NCBI RefSeq assembly: GCF_900094625.1
Contig: NZ_FMAJ01000014.1
Span: 62,001 to 126,000 of the forward strand
DNA length: 64,000 nucleotides
Direction: 5' to 3'
Source: Rhizobium aethiopicum
GTDB lineage: Bacteria > Pseudomonadota > Alphaproteobacteria > Rhizobiales > Rhizobiaceae
Part shown: one piece after another, positions 58,057 to 64,000 of the stretch
How positions within the stretch are numbered: the stretch's first letter is position 1
Layout: each line of letters starts with the position of its first letter
Program-made: the position numbers and the translations under genes
The notes under the pieces: model-generated
Databases searched by the model: none
What the model was told of the DNA's origin: nothing
The model's input: the letters and a program-made list of their open reading frames with translations, nothing else

Positions 58057-59238
58057 TTGCAGCGCAAAAGCGACGTCATCGTCATCGGCGCCGGGGCCGC
58101 CGGCATGATGGCGGCCATTCGCGCGGGTCAACGCGGCCGCTCGGTGGTGGTCATCGACCATGCGAGAGCGCCCGGCGAAAAGATCCGCATATCGGGCGGC
58201 GGGCGCTGCAATTTCACCAATATCCACGCCGGGCCGAAGAATTTCCTTTCCGCCAATCCGCATTTCTGCAAGTCCGCGCTTGCCCGTTTCACGCCGGCCG
58301 ATTTCATCGCCATGGTCGACCGGCACGGCATTGCCTGGCACGAAAAGACGCTCGGTCAGCTTTTCTGCGACGACAGCGCCAAGGACGTCATCCGCATGCT
58401 GCTCGACGAGATGCGCGGGGCCGGCGCGCAGCTGCATCTCGGCACCGAGATATCAGGCGTTGAAAGGGTGGCGGCGGGCTTCCGCATCTCGACCGGCCAG
58501 GACGTCTACGAAGCATCGTCGCTGATCGTGGCGACTGGCGGCAAATCGATCCCGAAGATGGGTGCCACCAGCTTTGCCTATCGCCTCGCCGAGCAGTTTG
58601 GTCTTGAAGTGCTCGAAACCCGCCCCGGCCTCGTGCCGCTGACGCTCGATCCCGGCCTGCTCGAGACCGTCGCCCCGCTCGCCGGCATTTCCGCCCCGGT
58701 AGAAATCCGCCATGGCAGGACCGCTTTCCGCGAAGCGCTGCTGTTCACCCACCGGGGCTTAAGCGGACCAGCCATTCTGCAGATCTCCTCCTATTGGCGG
58801 GAGGGCGATGAAATCGTCGTTGCTGTCGAACCGGATATCGACATATCAGCGCAGCTCAAGTCGGCAAAGCAGCTGAATGGCCGCCAGTCGGCGCAGACGG
58901 CGTTGGCCGAGATCCTGCCGAAGCGGCTGGCGCAGTTTCTCGTCGAGCGGGAAAATATCACGGGCAATATGGCCGACCTCACCGACAGGACGCTGCAGCG
59001 CTTGGCCGCCAGCGCTCAGAACTGGGTCGTCAAACCTTCCGGCTCCGAAGGCTACCGCACCGCCGAAGTGACGCTCGGCGGCATCGACACGGCAGCGCTC
59101 GACTCCCGCAGCATGGAGGCAAAGGCCGTTCCCGGCCTTTATTTCATCGGCGAATGCGTCGACGTCACTGGCTGGCTCGGCGGCTATAATTTTCAATGGG
59201 CCTGGGCCTCCGGATTTGCCGCCGGCGAAAGCGCATAG
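58057..59238 (+). CDS. HI0933/YhiN family flavoprotein
   Basis: About 393 residues. No ATG fits; I choose TTG at 58057 because GGGGAAAAGGG lies just upstream and the dinucleotide fold starts at once (SDVIVIGAGAAGMMAAIRAG). TTG at 58039 or 58009 are alternatives. Family motifs are SGGGRCNFTNI, ATGGKSIPKMG, SGPAILQISSYW and the C-terminal CVDVTGWLGGYNFQWAWASG. These BaiN/YhiN-type oxidoreductases have no firmly established substrate. It is divergent from the glutamine synthetase-like gene. Confidence 0.88.
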   Translation: MQRKSDVIVIGAGAAGMMAAIRAGQRGRSVVVIDHARAPGEKIRISGGGRCNFTNIHAGPKNFLSANPHFCKSALARFTPADFIAMVDRHGIAWHEKTLGQLFCDDSAKDVIRMLLDEMRGAGAQLHLGTEISGVERVAAGFRISTGQDVYEASSLIVATGGKSIPKMGATSFAYRLAEQFGLEVLETRPGLVPLTLDPGLLETVAPLAGISAPVEIRHGRTAFREALLFTHRGLSGPAILQISSYWREGDEIVVAVEPDIDISAQLKSAKQLNGRQSAQTALAEILPKRLAQFLVERENITGNMADLTDRTLQRLAASAQNWVVKPSGSEGYRTAEVTLGGIDTAALDSRSMEAKAVPGLYFIGECVDVTGWLGGYNFQWAWASGFAAGESA

Positions 59239-59384
59239 AAATATCCGGCATATCGATTCAATACTTCTTAAGAGAGGTGCGCCATCCTGTCTCAATTGCC
59301 GGCTTGCGAAGCTTCTCCCAAATTAAGCTTTACCGGCAGACCTTTTTGTTGGACTGTTGTGTCACAAGAGTGAGGTTTTCGAGC

Positions 59385-59528
59385 ATGACCAGAAACGCAC
59401 GACGCGCCCGCGCCATCGCAATTACCCAGGCAAAACCTGACGCCCGGATCGCGGCCATGCGATACCTGATGCTCGCAGCCGGTGCAACAGCCGCCAGCCT
59501 GGCGCTGCTGCTCGCCCACCTCATCTGA
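59385..59528 (+). CDS. Possible small membrane protein (47 residues)
   Basis: ATG at 59385 with TGAGG about ten bases upstream. The product has a basic N-terminus (TRNARRARAIAIT) and one hydrophobic helix near the C-terminus (LMLAAGATAASLALLLAHL). A hairpin follows 27 bases after the stop, which supports a real transcript. No family is recognised. The rest of the 602-base gap 59239-59840 shows no other gene; the part before the chemoreceptor gene is AT-rich and probably holds its promoter. Confidence 0.45.
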   Translation: MTRNARRARAIAITQAKPDARIAAMRYLMLAAGATAASLALLLAHLI

Positions 59529-59554
59529 TCCCGCCCGAAGCATCGGAAGCAATA

Positions 59555-59576
59555 TTGCCGCTCCCGATCGCGGCAA
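59555..59576 (+). terminator. Hairpin after the 47-residue ORF
   Basis: TTGCCGC (59555-59561) and GCGGCAA (59570-59576), perfect 7-bp stem with an 8-base loop, followed by CTTGG. Possible terminator; no strong T-run. Confidence 0.4.
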
Positions 59577-59840
59577 CTTGGCCGCGCGGCTGATAATTTG
59601 CAATTATTTCACCACCTTGGCTTAAGCCGCCATCACCGCTTATCTGAAAATTAATATCTAATCTGACACAATTACCCGCGATTATTTGGGCATTTCCAAG
59701 TCTGCTTGGACATGAACCGGCAATGACTGCCGCCTGGCCTCCGGGTTTCCCGATGTAAATTGATTAGTTCGATGTGCACTCGGCTGGCGCGCCTTAGGGC
59801 TGCCCGCGGGAGGAGTAGTGTATGAAAGGCCCGGAACGCC

Positions 59841-62369
59841 ATGTTGATTGACAAGATTCTTTCCCGCTTCAGGATCAAGACGAAGGTCTTGATCTTCGTT
59901 CTACCCTTTGTCGTCACCATTTCGGCGGTGGGCTTGACGGGCCTTTACGCATCCGGGCTTCTCCAGGGCCGCATGGAAATATCCAACAGCGTGCTGCAGT
60001 CGCTGAGCGGGTTCAAGGATCTATACGGTTCGATGGACGATTTCCTGCGTATCACCAGTCCCGAGGCGCGCGACAAACTGCTCACAGATCTGAAGACACA
60101 GCAGGGTGTGCTCGATCAGACGCTGGACCAGGTCGGTGAAGAGGCCGCCGGCCGCGACAGCCTCGCGGAAGCTTCGAGCCGCACCAAGGACATTTCGGGC
60201 GTCGTCGACAAGCTTTGGGGCCTGCATGAGCAGGAACAGGCGCTGCACGAGCAGATCGACGCGGCGCAGAAGAGCCTGATCAGCACCCGCTTCACCGTCT
60301 CATACCAGGCCGAGGAATTGCAGACCGCGCTTCAGCGCGACGAGAGCGCTGCCACTGTCACCCTTCGCACAGCCGACCGCCTGCTGAAGGGCGGCGATTT
60401 CCTCGGCACCGTCGCCAGCGGCTTCAGCAAGCCGCAGACGCCGCAGGACAAGATCGCCTTCATCAATGAACAGATGCCTGAGATCATCAAATCGCAGCGC
60501 CTGATCGCCATTTCGGTTCCGACCAATCAGAAGAACGTCGTCGACGCTTTGGCCGCGACTATCGACAGCATCAAGGCGATCGCCCAGATGCCCAATCCGA
60601 CCGACGAGAACGTCGCCGAACTCGGCCGTCTCGTGTCCCGCTTCCGCCAGACCTCGACCTATACGCAGCTGACCGCGACGCAGAAGATGCGGGAAGCGAC
60701 CCAGCGCTTTGCCGAGCTCGAAGGCCGCATCGCGCAGACCAATTCCGTCCTTCAGGATACGCGGCGCCTGGAAAATTCCGTCTATGCGCTGCAGATCGTC
60801 CTGTCCGATTTCCTCGCCAACTCAAGCAAGGATAACCTCGTTCGCCTGCAGCAGCAGGCCGGCACGCTCGGCAAGGACATGCAGGTGCTGACCACCAGCG
60901 CCAAGGGCATGGGCTTTGCCGAAGGCATCTCCGGCGCGATCCAGCCGGCGCTCGACGCCATCTCCGGCGGCGGTTCGAAGATTGTCGATACGATCGGCGA
61001 GCGCGTGACCGCCTACGCCGCCGCCCGCCAGGAACTCGACGAGATCTGGAAGAAGCTCACCGATTTCGCCGAACTGCAGAAGCAGACTGCCGGCACCGAG
61101 CGCACCCAGGCAAACAGCATCTCGGTCATGACCACTGGCCTCGGCATCCTTCTGTCGATCCTCGGCGGCATCGCTCTGGTGCTGACGCTGCAGCGGCCGA
61201 TCAGCCAGATCACCGGCGCCATGCGCCGCATCGCCGAAGGCGCTCTGGATACCAGCATAACAGGCGAGCAGCGCTACGACGAAATCGGCGACATGGCGCG
61301 CGCGCTCGGCATCTTCAAGGAAAATGCCATCTCGAAGATCCGCATCGAGGAACAGAGCGACGAGGAACGCGCTGCCGCCGAACACGAGCGCCAGCGCAAC
61401 GATGCCGAAAAGCGCGACATGGACCGCCAGATCGAATTTGCGGTCAACGCACTTGCCGCCGGCCTCGAACGCATGTCGCAGGGCGATATCTCGACGACGA
61501 TCGAAACGCCCTTTATCGGCCGTCTCGAACAGCTGCGCCAGGATTTCAACGGTTCGATGCTGCGGCTGCAGGCAACGATGAGTCAGATCCGCGACAATGT
61601 CGAATTGATCCAGGGCAACGGCAACCAGATGGCCCGGTCGGCCGAGGATCTCTCCAAGCGCACGGAACAGCAGGCCGCCTCGCTCGAAGAGACCGCCGCT
61701 GCCGTCGACCAGATCACAGTCACGGTCCGCTCGTCGGCCGAACGCGCCAAAGATGCCGACCAGATCGTCCGCCAGGCCAAGCGCAGCGCCGACGATTCCG
61801 CCGTCGTCGTCAGCAACGCCATCGACGCGATGGGCCGCATCGAGGACGCCGCGCGCCAGATCGAGCAGATCATCGGCGTTATCGACGAGATTGCCTTCCA
61901 GACCAATCTGCTGGCGCTCAACGCCGGCATCGAGGCGGCGCGCGCCGGCGAGGCCGGCAAGGGCTTCGCGGTCGTCGCCATGGAAGTGCGCGAACTGGCC
62001 CAGCGCTCCGCCGCCGCCGCGCAGGAGATCAAGGGCCTGATCAACAAGTCGACCAGCGAGGTCAGTTCCGGCTCGCAATTCGTGCAGGAGACCGGCACCG
62101 TGCTTGCCAAGATCAGCGCCCAGATCGTCACGATCAGCCAGCATGTCGAGATGATCGCCCGCGCCAGCCACGACCAGTCCAACGCGCTGCAGAGCGTCAA
62201 CTCGACGGTCAATCAGATGGACCAGATGACGCAGAAGAACGCCGCCATGGTCGAGGAGACGACCGCTGCCAGCCGGGAACTCGCCGACGAGGCCGATGCG
62301 CTGCGCCGCCTTATCCAGCAGTTCAAGATCCACGGCGAGGCCGAAGCGCAAGTCTACCGCGCCGCCTGA
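59841..62369 (+). CDS. Methyl-accepting chemotaxis protein
   Basis: Transmembrane chemoreceptor of 842 residues. TM1 is at about 16-40 and a large helical periplasmic sensor domain at 40-425 (long helices, four-helix-bundle/HBM-like). TM2 is at about 427-450, HAMP at 451-505, a second HAMP-like stretch near 530-590, and the signalling hairpin with FQTNLLALNAGIEAARAGEAG near 687. There is no C-terminal CheR-docking pentapeptide (ends EAQVYRAA). The ligand is not predictable. Followed by a terminator and a second receptor gene. Confidence 0.93.
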   Translation: MLIDKILSRFRIKTKVLIFVLPFVVTISAVGLTGLYASGLLQGRMEISNSVLQSLSGFKDLYGSMDDFLRITSPEARDKLLTDLKTQQGVLDQTLDQVGEEAAGRDSLAEASSRTKDISGVVDKLWGLHEQEQALHEQIDAAQKSLISTRFTVSYQAEELQTALQRDESAATVTLRTADRLLKGGDFLGTVASGFSKPQTPQDKIAFINEQMPEIIKSQRLIAISVPTNQKNVVDALAATIDSIKAIAQMPNPTDENVAELGRLVSRFRQTSTYTQLTATQKMREATQRFAELEGRIAQTNSVLQDTRRLENSVYALQIVLSDFLANSSKDNLVRLQQQAGTLGKDMQVLTTSAKGMGFAEGISGAIQPALDAISGGGSKIVDTIGERVTAYAAARQELDEIWKKLTDFAELQKQTAGTERTQANSISVMTTGLGILLSILGGIALVLTLQRPISQITGAMRRIAEGALDTSITGEQRYDEIGDMARALGIFKENAISKIRIEEQSDEERAAAEHERQRNDAEKRDMDRQIEFAVNALAAGLERMSQGDISTTIETPFIGRLEQLRQDFNGSMLRLQATMSQIRDNVELIQGNGNQMARSAEDLSKRTEQQAASLEETAAAVDQITVTVRSSAERAKDADQIVRQAKRSADDSAVVVSNAIDAMGRIEDAARQIEQIIGVIDEIAFQTNLLALNAGIEAARAGEAGKGFAVVAMEVRELAQRSAAAAQEIKGLINKSTSEVSSGSQFVQETGTVLAKISAQIVTISQHVEMIARASHDQSNALQSVNSTVNQMDQMTQKNAAMVEETTAASRELADEADALRRLIQQFKIHGEAEAQVYRAA

Positions 62370-62392
62370 TCACGGCTCAATCCTATCCATTG

Positions 62393-62425
62393 AAACGGCC
62401 CCGGCTATCCGGGCCGTTTGCATTT
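62393..62425 (+). terminator. Terminator after the first chemoreceptor gene
   Basis: AAACGGCCCCGG (62393-62404) and CCGGGCCGTTT (62409-62419), a stem with one bulged C, followed by GCATTTCC. About 24 bases after the stop; separates the two receptor genes. Confidence 0.75.
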
Positions 62426-62572
62426 CCTCAAGCCCCGATCAGCCGCCTTGCCAGGCTCGATTCGAAACACCGGGAAACCGTGGAGATGAATAACTTCGAC
62501 ACCCCAGATTTACGGAAAATTTTCCTTAACGCTTTTCCTTTAATTTAGCTCTCGTTGCCGTCGGGGGTTTTG

Positions 62573-64000
62573 ATGCTGCGCCTTTTTTCTACATCTATCG
62601 TCCGCCAGATCGTTGCGATCACGCTTTTTCTGCTGGCGATCAGCACGGCCGCCATCGTCGGCGCCACCTACTACAATCTGAGTGGCCATGTGATGGATGG
62701 GGCCGTCTCCGACGCCAGGGACGCTACCCGCGTAATGGCCGTCCTCTACGGCGCTGCCGATCAGGCGGCTAAGATCGAGCTGAAGGACAATCAGCTTGCA
62801 GCCGTCACCGAAGACGCTATTCCGGCCCTTGCCGATCATTCGCTGGTCGACCGCACCGCGCAGTCGATCGCAGGCGTTGCGACGATCTTCCAGAAGCAGG
62901 GCAGCGACTACGTTCGCATATCCACAAACGTGAAGAAGGAAAACGGCGACCGCGCCGTCGGCACCAAGCTTGCCGCCGATCATCCCGCCCAGCCGGTTCT
63001 CGCCAAGGGCGAGGCCTATTACGGTCCGGCGCAGCTTTTCGGCCGCCAGTTCATGACGGGTTATTTCCCGATCAAGAGTGCATCGAACGCCAATGTCGGC
63101 CTTCTCTTCATCGGCATCCCGATGGAAGTCTATTACGAGCGCTTGTATGAGCTGCAGATGCTGGTGCTCGGCGCCGGCACCATCGTCATGCTGTTCGTCG
63201 GCGTTCTCGCCTATTATACGATCCGCCTGTCGGTGCGGCCTATGCAGGCGCTAACCGCGAGCGTCCACTCGATCTCGTCGGGCAATCTCGAGGGAGCGAT
63301 CCCCTGCATCGAAAAGAAGAACGAGTTCGGTGAAATCGGCCGGGCCTTGGCGCTCTTCCGCGACAGCGCCCGGGCCAAGCGCGATCTGGAAACGCAGGCG
63401 GCCGAACAGCGCGCGCTCAGCGATGCCGAACGCGCCCGGAACGATGCCGACAAGCGCTCACTCGACGGCCAGATCGACTTTGCCGTCAATCAACTGGCGG
63501 CCGGCCTCGGGCGCCTGTCGCAGGGTGATGTCTCACAGACGATCGGCACGCCCTTCGTCGGCCGGCTGGAGCAGTTGCGCGTCGATTTCAACGCTTCGCT
63601 CTTGCGGCTCCAGGATACGCTGTCGGGTATCCGTGACAGCGCCTCGACGATCCAGCGCAACAGCAGCGCCGTTTCGGCCTCCGCCGGTGAGCTTTCGAAG
63701 CGCACCGAGGCGCAGGCGGCGAGCCTGGAGGAGACCGCCGCCGCGGTGGAGGAGATTACCGTCACGGTCCGCTCCTCGGCCGAGCGCGCCCGCGAAGCCA
63801 ACAACGTCGTCGCCGCGACCAAGAAGACGGCCGACAATTCCGGCACTGTGGTCGGTGATGCGGTCGCCGCCATGGGGCGCATCGAAGAGGCTTCGCAGCG
63901 TATCGAGCAGATCATCGAGGTGATCGACGATATCGCCTTCCAGACCAATCTTCTGGCGCTGAATGCCGGTATCGAGGCGGCGCGGGCCGGCGAGGCGGGC
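62573..64000 (+). CDS. Methyl-accepting chemotaxis protein, 3' end beyond the window
   Basis: From the ATG at 62573 (GGGGG upstream) 476 codons are visible before the window ends. TM1 is about 10-32. A periplasmic single-Cache-like domain follows (about 35-190, with KGEAYYGPAQLFGRQFMTGYFPIKSA), then TM2 about 193-216, HAMP 217-270 and a further HAMP-like linker. The start of the signalling hairpin ends in the window at IAFQTNLLALNAGIEAARAGEAG. The cytoplasmic part is very like the preceding receptor, while the sensor domain is unrelated, suggesting duplication with sensor exchange. Confidence 0.92.
   Translation, partial: MLRLFSTSIVRQIVAITLFLLAISTAAIVGATYYNLSGHVMDGAVSDARDATRVMAVLYGAADQAAKIELKDNQLAAVTEDAIPALADHSLVDRTAQSIAGVATIFQKQGSDYVRISTNVKKENGDRAVGTKLAADHPAQPVLAKGEAYYGPAQLFGRQFMTGYFPIKSASNANVGLLFIGIPMEVYYERLYELQMLVLGAGTIVMLFVGVLAYYTIRLSVRPMQALTASVHSISSGNLEGAIPCIEKKNEFGEIGRALALFRDSARAKRDLETQAAEQRALSDAERARNDADKRSLDGQIDFAVNQLAAGLGRLSQGDVSQTIGTPFVGRLEQLRVDFNASLLRLQDTLSGIRDSASTIQRNSSAVSASAGELSKRTEAQAASLEETAAAVEEITVTVRSSAERAREANNVVAATKKTADNSGTVVGDAVAAMGRIEEASQRIEQIIEVIDDIAFQTNLLALNAGIEAARAGEAG

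Overview
The window looks like a chromosomal segment of a fast-growing Rhizobium, closest in layout to the R. etli / R. leguminosarum group. The reasons are: GC-rich coding DNA; the rhizobial flagellar gene order (motBC, the MotC chaperone gene motE, fliK/motD, rem/ftcR, flaF, flbT); four tandem short flagellins with no FliA sigma factor; the agl alpha-glucoside operon followed by zwf-pgl-edd; and intergenic palindromes of the rhizobial mosaic type. The species is inferred from gene content, not from a database search.

Region 1 (1-38240) is one almost unbroken flagellar cluster. On the minus strand lie the start of flhB and fliG-fliN-fliM-motA. On the plus strand lie flgF, fliI, an unknown membrane gene, flgB-flgC-fliE-flgG-flgA-flgI-motE-flgH-fliL-fliP, flagellins flaA-flaB-flaC-flaD, a fliH-like gene, motB-motC-fliK, a lytic transglycosylase, the regulator rem/ftcR, flgE-flgK-flgL-flaF-flbT-flgD-fliQ-flhA-fliR, and fliJ-like, flgJ-like and flgN-like genes plus one unknown. 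Between fliP and flaA sits a non-flagellar-looking block: a small serine hydrolase, a divergent Lrp/AsnC regulator, and a TPR + GT41 glycosyltransferase next to the flagellins that may modify them.

Region 2 (38241-41397) has two cell-surface polysaccharide genes (WecG/TagA-type glycosyltransferase and a Wzz-like protein). Region 3 (41518-50353) has folD, then aglR divergent from aglE-aglF-aglG-aglA-aglK (alpha-glucoside ABC uptake and hydrolysis). Region 4 (50470-55054) has a PilZ-like protein and the zwf-pgl-edd operon that takes the released glucose into the Entner-Doudoroff pathway. Region 5 (55189-59238) has a glutamine synthetase-like / FAD oxidase pair and an HI0933-type flavoprotein. 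The window ends with two tandem chemoreceptor genes, the second cut by the window edge.

The most interesting signals are regulatory. A box CTTC(G/A)CGCAAG, or a close variant, followed after exactly 9 bp by a TA-containing element, lies upstream of six flagellar transcription units (motA, flgF, flgB, the fliH-like gene, flgE, flhA). Two perfect TTAA-N7-TTAA (CtrA-type) sites lie upstream of rem/ftcR and one upstream of flaC. flaA, flaB and flaC share a common upstream element. Rem/FtcR carries Glu at the position of the phospho-accepting Asp. Together these suggest a two-tier motility circuit (a cell-cycle input to rem, then Rem-type boxes at structural operons) that can be tested.
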